From NCBI GenBank assembly GCA_017548365.1, contig JAFZAC010000040.1, forward strand, positions 1-64,000: a stretch of 64,000 nucleotides of DNA. Reading direction: 5' to 3'. Below are positions 44,592 to 53,788 of the stretch, piece by piece. The notes beneath the pieces are model-generated. The model made no database searches. It saw only the letters and a program-made list of their open reading frames with translations, and was not told where the DNA came from. Both the position numbers and the translations under genes were made by a program. Origin of the DNA: Muribaculaceae bacterium. GTDB taxonomy: Bacteria; Bacteroidota; Bacteroidia; Bacteroidales; Muribaculaceae. Position 1 is the first letter of the stretch. The number at the start of each line of letters is the position of its first letter.

Positions 44592-44650
44592 GAGTGCTTC
44601 AGGCACACCAACCGAGCCTTACGTTATGCCACGGTGGTAAGATGATGTGA
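44592..44650 (+). ncRNA. Possible structured leader RNA, class unknown
   Basis: GTGC (44594-44597) pairs with GCAC (44603-44606) over a five-base loop. CTTAC (44618-44622) pairs with GTAAG (44637-44641), and CACA near 44604-44607 can pair with TGTG near 44645-44649 outside it. The segment stands out in base composition from its AT-rich surroundings and sits between a -7 element and the start codon 33 bases later. It fits no riboswitch consensus I know. It may be a cis-regulator or chance pairing. Confidence 0.35.
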
Positions 44651-44682
44651 GTTAAGAGATTATTAACTAAAAAAATAACGAT

Positions 44683-45390
44683 ATGCAGTATAATAGAATT
44701 GTACTTAACGAACCTCACGCCTCAATCGAAGGCTTGTATGACAATCAACTTAGTTTTTGGGAAATAGATGATAAGTTTGTCAATGACATTGTTTTGAAAT
44801 GGACTGATTGGCATACCGATTATTTGTTTCACGGGTGCAGGAAAAAATGTGTGAGAACTGTAAGGTTTCCCTATTCAAGATTTATTGTGGATGCCGAAAG
44901 GCTTTGGAATGACCCTTTGGAAAAACAAGGGCAAGGTATTCTTTACCAACACATGGAAGGTTATGTTCGTTCTATTCCAGCCGACAGGGTAGATTCTCTT
45001 TTGAATCTGTGGCATAGCCATCAAGACAAGCTGCGATACAATCTTTGTGAAAATGCCCTGTTGCTTGACTGCCATTCTTTTCCAAGTCACATGAGCGACG
45101 TTGACATTTGCATAGGCTTTAATCAGGACTGGTCTAAACCATGCAAGACGACCATTGAAACAGCGGTAAATCTTTTTGAAGAAAATGGATATAAGGTGGG
45201 AATCAATGATCCTTACAGTAATTCAGAAACGCCCGAGTGTCCGTTTTATTATCAGTCTATGATGCTTGAGATCAACAAGAAAGCTTATATGGAAGAAAGC
45301 ACGCTACGCATCAAACGTGACTTAAAATACAGCATGTCTATACGTGATGTGGTTACAAAGCTGATTGTACTATTAAGTGCCGAAAAGTGA
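44683..45390 (+). CDS. N-formylglutamate amidohydrolase-like protein
   Basis: 235 residues, cytosolic. The motifs NEPHAS at the start, FPYSRFIVDAERL near residue 65, LLDCHSFPS near 127 and NDPYS near 175 match the FGase (HutG-type) fold, with zinc ligands expected among these His, Asp and Glu residues. No histidine-degradation genes are nearby, so the natural substrate is open. It is a monocistronic gene with a possibly structured leader. Confidence 0.82.
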   Translation: MQYNRIVLNEPHASIEGLYDNQLSFWEIDDKFVNDIVLKWTDWHTDYLFHGCRKKCVRTVRFPYSRFIVDAERLWNDPLEKQGQGILYQHMEGYVRSIPADRVDSLLNLWHSHQDKLRYNLCENALLLDCHSFPSHMSDVDICIGFNQDWSKPCKTTIETAVNLFEENGYKVGINDPYSNSETPECPFYYQSMMLEINKKAYMEESTLRIKRDLKYSMSIRDVVTKLIVLLSAEK

Positions 45391-45410
45391 AACTCTGAAC
45401 TTTCCGGCAC
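45377..45410. terminator. Possible terminator overlapping the end of the amidohydrolase-like gene
   Basis: GTGCCGAAAAGT at 45377-45388 pairs with ACTTTCCGGCAC at 45399-45410 with one mismatch. The stem includes the last coding bases. The T-run is weak. Confidence 0.4.
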
Positions 45411-45463
45411 CTGTGATTGTGTTTTATTGTTTAAGAACAATTTGCGCAAATAGAGGATTGAAT

Positions 45464-45895
45464 TTACGCATTAATTTGTTTTAGAGTTTCGCTCACGAGC
45501 TTACCGCTTGCGGCGGGGCATTGTGCTTGGACGTAAGCGAGGATGGCTCGCATGTTCTTCATCTGTGGCTCGATACCCGATTCTTTTATCATTGCGACGA
45601 TGTCATCAAGTTCTGGCTCTTTGGGTAGGAACTCTTGGAGGATTGCGAGCCGGCTTTTTAGTTCGCTGGTATCGCGTCCGGCTTTGTCAAAGAGTTCTGC
45701 CTCTTCTTTCCATGACTTTTCCATCTTTTGGATGATGGAAATTTCTTTGGCTTCGTTGAAGTCTTCTTCTTTGAAACCCTTGCTTGTTTGGAACTCAAGG
45801 AACTTAGCCTTAATCATCTTGAGCACATAGAGGCGATTGGTGTCACGGCTCTTCATCGCAGCGGCGATGTGTTTGTTTATTTCGTTATGTAACAT
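45464..45895 (-). CDS. GatB/YqeY domain protein
   Basis: 143 residues forming the two-part helical YqeY fold, related to the tail domain of the GatB amidotransferase. Family segments include the helical start with MKSRDTNRLYVLKMIKA and the end with YVQAQCPAASGKLVSE. The stand-alone form is widespread and has no settled role. In some Bacteroidota it sits next to ftsZ, but here it does not. Confidence 0.9.
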   Translation of the reverse strand: MLHNEINKHIAAAMKSRDTNRLYVLKMIKAKFLEFQTSKGFKEEDFNEAKEISIIQKMEKSWKEEAELFDKAGRDTSELKSRLAILQEFLPKEPELDDIVAMIKESGIEPQMKNMRAILAYVQAQCPAASGKLVSETLKQINA

Positions 45896-45900
45896 TTTTT

Positions 45901-45935
45901 GTTTATAGTTATTAGTTCATCGTTTATAGTTGAGA
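45901..45935 (+). repeat. GTTNATA heptamer array
   Basis: Five 7-base units in exact register (45901, 45908, 45915, 45922, 45929), beginning just upstream of the minus-strand YqeY-like gene. Confidence 0.8.
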
Positions 45936-45955
45936 ATATTGAGTGGATAGTATCT

Positions 45956-45986
45956 CCGATTCACGATCCTCGATCCTCGATCCACG
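45956..45986 (+). repeat. CGATYCN heptamer array, copy 4
   Basis: Units start at 45957, 45964, 45971, 45978 and 45985 with an exact period of 7. It ends 17 bases from the stop codon of the minus-strand gene at 46004. Confidence 0.8.
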
Positions 45987-46003
45987 TTTCACTAACGAAG
46001 CGC

Positions 46004-47116
46004 CTACCAAGCTTGCAGGTATTGATAGTCATCTTGGATTTGTATCCACTCGCTATCTATTTCGCGCCAAATAGAGTAGTGTATGCCTTCGAGAGAGTTC
46101 CAGCGCACATATAGCTCAAGCCCTGCAGGAGTGGCCACCATCGCCATGATTTGTGGGGCGTGGAAGAAAAGTTCTTTGTCGTAGTCCTGACCGTTGAGGG
46201 TGTATTTGTTGTCCTCCGAGAGCTCATACCATTCATTATGGGCTGACTGCACTTCGCCTTCGGCAACGCACACCATTGCCATGAGGCCCTTGTTGTCCTC
46301 GGGTGCAAAGAGTACCATATAAAAGTCGCGCTCGTTAGTTGGGCAGCTGGCAATCCATTTAGATGCTATAATCTTGCGTCCTCCAAAAGAATGGCTGATT
46401 ATATTAGTTATATCGCTTGAGGCAGATTTCTCCTTTTCACCTTGAAGCCAGCGGGTATAGTTAAGAGGATTATGGTCCTTGAGCCATGCTTGGGGCACGA
46501 TGAACGGTGTGGCTTGAAAGTCGCTGTATCCACGGAACATCTTCTTGCTCATAGCGGCATCGGTGAGGGCGAAAGTGAAAAGGCCGTTTTTGCCTGTGGC
46601 TTTCTCGCTCACAAACTTGGCGTTACCCACATGTGGCTTGAAAATGATACGGTCATAGGTTCTTTTCATCTTACCCACGTCAACGCCTTCGGTGAGCCAT
46701 GTCTCGTTGTCGGTGGTGAAGCGGTTCTTGGCTATTTGAATACTGTTGAGGAACAGCGGGCGGTGCTTGAGTGTGATGTCTAGGCTGGCGTCGCGTCCCT
46801 CGCTACTGTAGATGTAGAACAATGGCTGCCAGTCAATATCACCCTGTGGAATGGTCCTGATGCGAGTGGCCTGTCCATCACTAATCTTGAAGGTGCTCAT
46901 ATACTTCTTGTTGTAGTCGGCAGTGCATAATTCTTTGATACCATCGCCGTCAACATCAACAAATGCGTACAAATCAACCAATTCTTGTGACGATTTATTG
47001 TTATTGCACTCCTTGATGATAGATGGAAGGTTGCGCTGTACAGCAGCTGGCATCTGTGCCTGGGCAACGATGGCGCAGCAGGCAAGCAGTATGAGTGATG
47101 TGAGTATTTTTTTCAT
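46004..47116 (-). CDS. Secreted protein of unknown function with a DxDGDG loop
   Basis: 370 residues after a signal peptide (about 1-20, ending AQAQ). A calcium-loop-like segment VDVDGDGIKE lies near residue 52, as in FG-GAP or VCBS-type proteins, but only one copy is visible. The rest appears beta-rich. I recognise no family. The ATG at 47116 gives the signal peptide; a TTG three codons earlier is also in frame. Confidence 0.75.
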   Translation of the reverse strand: MKKILTSLILLACCAIVAQAQMPAAVQRNLPSIIKECNNNKSSQELVDLYAFVDVDGDGIKELCTADYNKKYMSTFKISDGQATRIRTIPQGDIDWQPLFYIYSSEGRDASLDITLKHRPLFLNSIQIAKNRFTTDNETWLTEGVDVGKMKRTYDRIIFKPHVGNAKFVSEKATGKNGLFTFALTDAAMSKKMFRGYSDFQATPFIVPQAWLKDHNPLNYTRWLQGEKEKSASSDITNIISHSFGGRKIIASKWIASCPTNERDFYMVLFAPEDNKGLMAMVCVAEGEVQSAHNEWYELSEDNKYTLNGQDYDKELFFHAPQIMAMVATPAGLELYVRWNSLEGIHYSIWREIDSEWIQIQDDYQYLQAW

Positions 47117-47129
47117 TATTTTCAATTTT

Positions 47130-47165
47130 AAAGAATTAAAGGAGTCAAAGGGATTAAAAGACGTC
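47130..47165 (+). repeat. 9-base-period array (AARGRRTYA words)
   Basis: Four nonamers in register (47130, 47139, 47148, 47157). The decamer array starts five bases later. Confidence 0.7.
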
Positions 47166-47170
47166 TTACT

Positions 47171-47209
47171 TAGCTATTCCTAGCCACTCCTAGCAATTTC
47201 TAGTAGCTC
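47171..47209 (-). repeat. CTAGGAGTNG decamer array, inverted copy
   Basis: Four decamers beginning with TAG at 47171, 47181, 47191 and 47201 on the plus strand. They are the reverse complement of the family at 28891-28918. The array abuts the stop codon of the SGNH hydrolase gene. Confidence 0.85.
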
Positions 47210-48379
47210 TTATTCTTCGTCCTGGAAAGGCACTGGAGTTCCGTTAAGGATGGCCTCAAGGTAAGGTTTGAGCTTCTGTGCGTAGTAGTAGAAGCCCAGA
47301 TCGGTGAGGTGGATACCATCGACCGAGCCTTCGCAGTCGGGGCCATATAGGTCTTTGCGGTCGATATAGTAAAGGTTGCGAGGGTTTTCGGCCTTGAGTT
47401 TCAAATAGTTTTTGTGATACTCTTGGTTCTTCTCGGGCAGATATTGGCTGTAGAAGCCGCTGAACCGCTCGTAGCTGTATTCCTGACCCTCTACCATGAA
47501 AATAGGCACCTCGGGGCGCAGCGTGCGCAGTAGGTTGACGAATCCGTAAGTCACGGTGTCACACATGAGCTTGGTGCAGTTGGGTATAGGGTCGAGGATA
47601 TAGGCGTCGACATGCGGTATCGCCGCCATGGCTCTAGCCATGCAACTGTCCATTTTTCCCTCGCCGCTGAATCCCAAGTTCACGCATTCCACATCGAGAT
47701 CACGCTGGAGGATACTTGTTGCCACCATGCCGGTGCGTGAGGCGCAGCCACCGTGAAGGATGCTGGTGCCATAGAACACAAATTTCTTTTCCTTGCGCGG
47801 ACTGTTGACGCGTGGCTGAGTAATTTCGGCGCTTGGCTCCACACCAATTTCTATCCAGTTGATGCCATCGTAGAGTGGCAAGTAAATCATGTACTCATGC
47901 CACTCGCCGTCGAGCTTGTCGATATAGACTTTGCTCTGGATTGAGTCTTTGCGAGGACCTTCTCCTTTATAATTATAGTCGCGGTAGGGGCGGTTGCAGT
48001 TCACAAATCGCCACTTTCCTTCGTTGTCAAGGATATAGAGGTCGGTGCCCTTGATACCCGTGTCGGCCATGTGAGCCATGTGGAAATTGCTCATGAGGTT
48101 GTAGCGCACTGCCACACAGTGGCTGTTGGTGGCAAAGCGGAATCCTATACCTGACGAATTCTGTGCTCGTTGCCATAACGTTTCGCGTACGCTGTCCTTG
48201 AGAGTGGCGGGGATGCGTGTGAAAGGGGTTAGGGTATTGTCCCATCCCTTGTTTATCATACGAAAGCGCAGTGCGTCATAGAACTTGAGCGTATCAATAT
48301 TGGTAAAGTCTTGAGCGCAAGCCGTGACAGTTGCAACTGTTACAAAAAGTGCGAGAAGCGTTCTTTTAAGTCTCATCAA
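47210..48379 (-). CDS. Secreted SGNH/GDSL-family hydrolase
   Basis: 389 residues with a signal peptide (about 1-22). The N-terminal half is a beta-sandwich typical of this Bacteroidota esterase group. The C-terminal SGNH domain has the nucleophile Ser in GTSILHGG (about residue 205), the block II Gly in LGFSGEGK and the catalytic Asp-x2-His in VDGIHLTD near residue 365. It is probably a periplasmic or extracellular carbohydrate esterase. Two adjacent Met codons begin the frame. Confidence 0.88.
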   Translation of the reverse strand: MMRLKRTLLALFVTVATVTACAQDFTNIDTLKFYDALRFRMINKGWDNTLTPFTRIPATLKDSVRETLWQRAQNSSGIGFRFATNSHCVAVRYNLMSNFHMAHMADTGIKGTDLYILDNEGKWRFVNCNRPYRDYNYKGEGPRKDSIQSKVYIDKLDGEWHEYMIYLPLYDGINWIEIGVEPSAEITQPRVNSPRKEKKFVFYGTSILHGGCASRTGMVATSILQRDLDVECVNLGFSGEGKMDSCMARAMAAIPHVDAYILDPIPNCTKLMCDTVTYGFVNLLRTLRPEVPIFMVEGQEYSYERFSGFYSQYLPEKNQEYHKNYLKLKAENPRNLYYIDRKDLYGPDCEGSVDGIHLTDLGFYYYAQKLKPYLEAILNGTPVPFQDEE

Positions 48380-48408
48380 TGAAGGTTGTATGGTTGATAA
48401 ATAAGTAA

Positions 48409-48444
48409 CACGGTCGGCCGCCTCATGATGGGTTGCCGACCGTG
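48409..48444 (-). terminator. Terminator of the OmpA-like gene
   Basis: A perfect ten-base stem (48409-48418 with 48435-48444) 31 bases after the stop codon on the minus strand, followed by a T-rich stretch. Confidence 0.75.
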
Positions 48445-48474
48445 CTGTGCTTTTAGCTGATCAGGATTTCCAAA

Positions 48475-49164
48475 TTATTGGAGAGTTCCTGCTTCGGCTT
48501 GCTGAATCATTGTTTCGTCGGCAGTGATGTAAACCTCAACGCGACGGTTCTGTGCACGACCTTCTTTGGTGTCGTTGCTTGCTACTGGATAGTCGTAAGC
48601 AAGACCATAAGTTTCCATGCGGCCGCTTGCTACTCCACTGTTAACGAGATAATCCCTAACAGCGTTGGCACGGTTGAGCGAGAGTTTCTCGTTAACTGCG
48701 CGCGAACCAGTGTTGTCGGTGTGGCCGAAGATTTGAACGTTGGTGTTGGGGTCGTTCTTCAGCGAAGTTGCAAAACGAGTCAAGGCATTCTTTGCAGGAG
48801 TCTTGAGGGCATACTTGCCAGTGTCAAAGAGGATACCTTCGTCAAATGTTACCTGGATACCAGTGTAACCATTGTTGTCGGTAACGGTAGTAACCGAAGC
48901 ACCTTGGATTGCAGCGAGCTCGTCGGCTTTCTTCTGCATGTGCTTGCCAATCAGAGTACCAGCAACACCACCAGCAACAGCACCGATAGCACCACCAATA
49001 GCGGCACCCTTGCCCTTGCCAATCAATGCACCAATACCTGCTCCAAGAGCACCGCCGCTACCGCCGCCGATAAGACCGCCTTGGAGGGTCTTGCTCATTG
49101 AATTACAACCACTGAATGAAATGAGCAGCACAGCGCTCATAAAAAGACTGATAAATTTCTTCAT
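48475..49164 (-). CDS. OmpA-family outer-membrane lipoprotein with glycine zipper
   Basis: 229 residues. The lipoprotein signal ends at SGC (Cys about 20). A glycine-zipper region (about 29-73) with repeated GxGxG spacing follows, then an OmpA peptidoglycan-binding domain (about 105-215) with FGHTDNTGS and the LSLNRANAVRDYL motif and NRRVEVY at the end. It should tether the outer membrane to the wall. A near-perfect promoter lies upstream. Confidence 0.92.
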   Translation of the reverse strand: MKKFISLFMSAVLLISFSGCNSMSKTLQGGLIGGGSGGALGAGIGALIGKGKGAAIGGAIGAVAGGVAGTLIGKHMQKKADELAAIQGASVTTVTDNNGYTGIQVTFDEGILFDTGKYALKTPAKNALTRFATSLKNDPNTNVQIFGHTDNTGSRAVNEKLSLNRANAVRDYLVNSGVASGRMETYGLAYDYPVASNDTKEGRAQNRRVEVYITADETMIQQAEAGTLQ

Positions 49165-49224
49165 AATAGTACTATTTAAAATGAAATAAATATAAAGTAT
49201 TGTTTTTTGTCACAAAACATATCG

Positions 49225-49256
49225 CAAAAGTAAGCAGATTTATTGTAAATCCCAAA
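49225..49256 (-). promoter_or_regulatory. Bacteroidota-type promoter of the OmpA-like gene
   Basis: On the minus strand TTTG (49253-49256), exactly 20 bases and TACTTTTG (49225-49232). Both boxes are exact. Leader of about 55 bases. Confidence 0.75.
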
Positions 49257-49446
49257 AAAACATTAAAAAAAAGTATTTTTATGTCATATTGTTTTACCCA
49301 AAAGGTAAAAATAACCACCTAAAATGGCACATGAAGGTGCCAGCGAGACATTTAGTGACACTCACCCTATAAACACAAGTAAGGGCAAAATACTGCATCA
49401 ACAACTGTAAAAAATATTTACTTTAATTCATGACAACACAAAATTA

Positions 49447-49483
49447 ACGCTGCATCAGGCAGATTGTGAGCCCGATGCAGCGT
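49447..49483. terminator. Terminator hairpin after mscL
   Basis: ACGCTGCATC at 49447-49456 pairs with GATGCAGCGT at 49474-49483. A T-run follows on the plus strand and a weaker one on the minus strand, so it can act in either direction. Confidence 0.7.
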
Positions 49484-49512
49484 GTTTTTCTTAATTAGAA
49501 ATCAAGTAAAGA

Positions 49513-49908
49513 TTACTTGTCCTTCTTGAGCAGATCGCGAATCTCGCCGAGCAGCTTCTCTTCGTTGCTGGGTTCGGGATCTGGTTCGGGCTCCTCTTCT
49601 TTCTTCTTGGTGAGTTTGTTCATTCCCTTGATCATCAAGAAAATACACAGTGCGATGATTAGGAAATCGATGACATTCTGGATGAATGTGCCATACTTGA
49701 GTACAGCAGCACCCTCACCTTCACCAATCTTGAGTGCCAGGCCGGTAAAATCAACGTTGCCGGTGAGCATTCCAATTGCTGGCATGAGCACGTCGTCAAC
49801 AAGAGAACTAACAATCTTGCCAAAAGCGCCGCCAATGATTACACCAACGGCCATGTCCATTACGTTGCCTTTCATGGCAAACTCTTTAAACTCTTTTACA
49901 AAACCCAT
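49513..49908 (-). CDS. mscL: Large-conductance mechanosensitive channel
   Basis: 131 residues. The N-terminal helix [20 protein letters not shown] and pore helix 1 with [12 protein letters not shown] are typical, followed by a periplasmic loop and the second helix at about 70-95. A charged C-terminal helix follows a Pro/Glu-rich linker. It protects cells from hypo-osmotic shock. Confidence 0.95.
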   Translation of the reverse strand: MGFVKEFKEFAMKGNVMDMAVGVIIGGAFGKIVSSLVDDVLMPAIGMLTGNVDFTGLALKIGEGEGAAVLKYGTFIQNVIDFLIIALCIFLMIKGMNKLTKKKEEEPEPDPEPSNEEKLLGEIRDLLKKDK

Positions 49909-50042
49909 AGTGATGTAGATATTTAAAAATTAATAAATTAAGTGAACTCAAACAATGTGTATAAACTATTAAACATTCTTAATTGGGGCCGACTCAATCA
50001 ATATTTTATTGGAAATGACTATCATTTTGCAAAAAAATGTAT

Positions 50043-50050
50043 TAATTTTG
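50043..50050 (+). promoter_or_regulatory. -7 element upstream of the GAPDH gene
   Basis: TAATTTTG, exact match, 118 bases before the start codon, implying a long leader. A TTTG at 50026-50029 is too close to be an ideal -33 element. Confidence 0.4.
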
Positions 50051-50165
50051 CAGCCGAAAAATACTAATGCAATAAAAAGAGCGATTTTTGAACCCTCATT
50101 GCAATAGTTTGTGCAAAGATAATAAATTTTAGGTAATAATAATTATTTAATTAAACTTTTATTAA

Positions 50166-51206
<1,041 letters not shown>

Positions 51207-51232
51207 TAAATATCTATTTAGATAATCCACAC

Positions 51233-51272
51233 AAGAAACTGGCTTGCGCTACTTGCTGCAAGCCAGTTTCTT
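51233..51272. terminator. Strong bidirectional terminator after the GAPDH gene
   Basis: A perfect 15-base stem (51233-51247 with 51258-51272), loop of ten, T-rich on the plus side. It also ends the convergent acetyltransferase gene. Confidence 0.9.
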
Positions 51273-51284
51273 TATAATGTGTTG

Positions 51285-51782
51285 TCAGTGTTTGATTTGT
51301 TGGTAGGCAAGGCGCTCGTCGCCGTTAGCTAGGTAAATGATGCCGCAATATTGGAAACCGTGCTTGGCGAGGAGGTGCTGCATTATTTTGTTGTCGCGGT
51401 GGGTGTCGATGCGAATGTTTGGGTCTATGGAGAAGCAGTAGTCGATAAGGCTCTTGAAGATTCCTCTCGCAGTGGGCACAGCTCCAATGCGATGGACCAC
51501 GTGATAGGGTAGTGTGTAGTCGAGCCACTGGCCGTCGTAGATTTTGGCATAGGTAGGCTCGGGCGAAGGCAACATGGCAAAGTAGGCGACAATCACTCCA
51601 TCGTCTTCAATCACTATAGCTCCGTCATGCTCAATGTCATGCATCACAGCTTCCTCTGTGGGATAGCCGTTGACCCACTGTAGCGCATTCCCCGACTGCC
51701 GCATCACCTGCTTGGCTGCTTCTAGCACTTGCATGATGCGGTCAACATCGCTGGCTGTGGCGTGTCTAATGGTTCGTGTCAT
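51285..51782 (-). CDS. GNAT-family N-acetyltransferase
   Basis: 165 residues starting at MTRTIRHAT. The GNAT layout is visible: TIRHATASDVDRIM at the start, AYFAMLPSPEPTYA (beta 4), an acetyl-CoA loop region VPTARGIFKSL near residue 103 and a closing LLAKHGFQYCGIIY. The acceptor substrate is unknown. It lies 77 bases after the outer-membrane protein gene, beyond a terminator. Confidence 0.82.
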   Translation of the reverse strand: MTRTIRHATASDVDRIMQVLEAAKQVMRQSGNALQWVNGYPTEEAVMHDIEHDGAIVIEDDGVIVAYFAMLPSPEPTYAKIYDGQWLDYTLPYHVVHRIGAVPTARGIFKSLIDYCFSIDPNIRIDTHRDNKIMQHLLAKHGFQYCGIIYLANGDERLAYQQIKH

Positions 51783-51796
51783 GTAAATTGTGTTTT

Positions 51797-51834
51797 TCAA
51801 AAAAATGGCTGTGAAAGTAGTGCTCACAGCCATT
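51797..51834 (-). terminator. Terminator of the TPR/outer-membrane protein pair
   Basis: AATGGCTGTGA at 51804-51814 pairs with TCACAGCCATT at 51824-51834. On the minus strand a seven-base T-run follows. Confidence 0.85.
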
Positions 51835-51859
51835 AGTTTTATGTGTTAGTGTGAAACTC

Positions 51860-53734
51860 TTAGAAGTTCAGTGAGATACCTCCCATGAGTCCAATCTTTT
51901 GAGCTCCCTGTCCAGGCAAGATGTCCCACTGTTTGCACAGCAAGTTGTTGGCCTGAGCCCACACCGAGAAGATGTGGCTGAAGCTGTAGCGGGCACCCAC
52001 TTGCAGGTCAACAACATCTTTCATTTCGATTGAGCCATATTTATAATATCCGTCGCTGATAATAAAGCCTTCTTCGTCTTTTACGGGATATATCCACTCA
52101 CGGGTGAATGCCGAGCGGTTGACACGGCAATGTAGTCCTGCGGTAACAGTGAGAGGCTTGATGGGCCATACTTTCACCTCAAAGTGGCAAATGCTGGCAG
52201 GTCCATCATTACCAAGAGAATATCCTGTGTAACGCATGCCGTCAACATATTCTTCATCGTTGACAAATGTGTGGGCAAACAAGAATTTGGCTTCGGCGAG
52301 TGAGCGGTATTTGTAACTAGCCTCAATACCCATGTATGCGCCTTTGCACTTTGTCGACTTGTAGATGGCGGCAGCATATTGATTGGCATCATAGTAAGGA
52401 GAGTTTGGTCCGTCGGGGGTTGGATTCTCCAGGTCGAGAACCTCTTTAAATGTTCCTGAGTTGGCTGCCGGCACAATTGGGTCAAGCATTCCAGTTGTGA
52501 ATCCATAGCCTGCATAAATTTTCCCTGTGAAACCAACAAAAGGACCAAAGTTGAAGCCCACTTTGCCGTCAAAAGGCACATAGGTGGTGAGATCATAGTT
52601 TGCCAGCGGGTCGTTGTAGCGATAATCATCGTGCATATCACCCAGGTGGTTTATTTCCTTGCCGCCAGTAGCTTGAACAAAGAGGTTTATGCCTTTTATA
52701 ATCTTGAATCTCAAGTCGAGATCGGGTGCAATGCGCACTGGCGCGCCCTCGTTAAACGAGAAATTGACAGTGGCGCCTGCCTTAGCGCTGAAGATATCGT
52801 TAGAGAACTTGTAGTAGGGATTCAAGGTGAGAATGCCAAAGGTTTTGTCGCTAGCGGCATTGGTAAAGATGTCATGACGACGAAAATTCACAACATCCAA
52901 CCCAAAAAGCAATCCCACATCACCAATCTTCTCAAGATTGTAACCGCATTCAATCGAAGAGTTGAGCCAGAACTCTTTGGCTCCGCTGATGCCCTCAAGG
53001 TGCGACTTGTCAAAACCGGCATAGTCGATTGTGGCATTAGCCTCATATTCTATAGCATCATCTCCGTTGAGGTTGTATTTGCTGTTCCACTTGCCATCGA
53101 CACGAGCCTCGTAGAATGCAGCCTTGTTGTTCTTCAAATATTCGCTGAAGCCGCCATAGTAGTTGAAGCTGTCGAAGTGCAGTCGTCCGTCAAGGGCCAA
53201 AGTGCCTTTTTTTAACTCTTTGTTCCAATTCGCTCCAAAAATGTTGTCGTTGAAGCGCTGTTTTTGGCGCAGCGATGGTTGCTCAATGAGTTTTGTGGTA
53301 TTCTTTCCGAGCCATGTGCTGTTGTGCTGCATCCACACACCAAGCTGCTCGTTATCCTTATCAATAGCTCGATAGCCAACGTTTGCCACAGTATTTAGAT
53401 AGGTTCCCATTCCAATGCTGAGATATCCGCGCTGGTTGGAGAAGTTGTGCAGCGTGCGATAGCCATAAGGCAGCATCGTGGGGATGTCAACGGGAACCAG
53501 AGTTGGCACAGTCCAGTCGCTGAATTGTGGCGCTACAGCATCCTTGCTGCTCTTATTTATTTCCTGTGGAAGAACAGTCTTCTTGACCACTTCTTTTTTC
53601 ACGGGATCAAATTCACGCTCCAAGTTCACCACCTTGTTGAGGTCGGTCTTGTCTTGATTGCCTGTTTGAGCCATGGTGCTCATGGGTATCATAAGCATCA
53701 AAGCCGCTCCAGCACAAATTATTCTTTTACTCAT
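51860..53734 (-). CDS. Outer-membrane beta-barrel protein
   Basis: 624 residues with a signal peptide (about 1-22, ending TMAQ). A short periplasmic segment (LNKVVNLEREFDP) leads into a long run of alternating aromatic strands typical of a barrel, and the chain ends in Phe (GGISLNF), as outer-membrane barrels do. No TonB plug domain is visible. It lies 54 bases after a giant TPR protein gene and is probably made with it. I do not recognise a specific transport or assembly family. Confidence 0.82.
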   Translation of the reverse strand: MSKRIICAGAALMLMIPMSTMAQTGNQDKTDLNKVVNLEREFDPVKKEVVKKTVLPQEINKSSKDAVAPQFSDWTVPTLVPVDIPTMLPYGYRTLHNFSNQRGYLSIGMGTYLNTVANVGYRAIDKDNEQLGVWMQHNSTWLGKNTTKLIEQPSLRQKQRFNDNIFGANWNKELKKGTLALDGRLHFDSFNYYGGFSEYLKNNKAAFYEARVDGKWNSKYNLNGDDAIEYEANATIDYAGFDKSHLEGISGAKEFWLNSSIECGYNLEKIGDVGLLFGLDVVNFRRHDIFTNAASDKTFGILTLNPYYKFSNDIFSAKAGATVNFSFNEGAPVRIAPDLDLRFKIIKGINLFVQATGGKEINHLGDMHDDYRYNDPLANYDLTTYVPFDGKVGFNFGPFVGFTGKIYAGYGFTTGMLDPIVPAANSGTFKEVLDLENPTPDGPNSPYYDANQYAAAIYKSTKCKGAYMGIEASYKYRSLAEAKFLFAHTFVNDEEYVDGMRYTGYSLGNDGPASICHFEVKVWPIKPLTVTAGLHCRVNRSAFTREWIYPVKDEEGFIISDGYYKYGSIEMKDVVDLQVGARYSFSHIFSVWAQANNLLCKQWDILPGQGAQKIGLMGGISLNF

Positions 53735-53788
53735 AATAGATATGTTATGCGTTATTCTGTTTGTTCTTAATTATTGCCGTCTATTGAT

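Larger units (their letters stand above)
44308..44682. other. Divergent intergenic region with a possible structured leader
   Basis: 375 bases. The left part is AT-rich with a minus-strand -7 element. The right part, after a plus-strand -7 element, holds about 80 bases of unusually GC-richer sequence with nested pairing, listed separately. Confidence 0.6.
49165..49512. other. Intergenic region between the OmpA-like gene and mscL
   Basis: 348 AT-rich bases. It holds the OmpA-like promoter and the hairpin at 49447-49483. No gene is seen in the middle part. Confidence 0.6.

Noticed and set aside
44592..44650. Known riboswitch or tRNA
   Set aside because: The segment lacks the conserved core of the classes I can recall and does not form a cloverleaf, so it is kept only as an unclassified leader.
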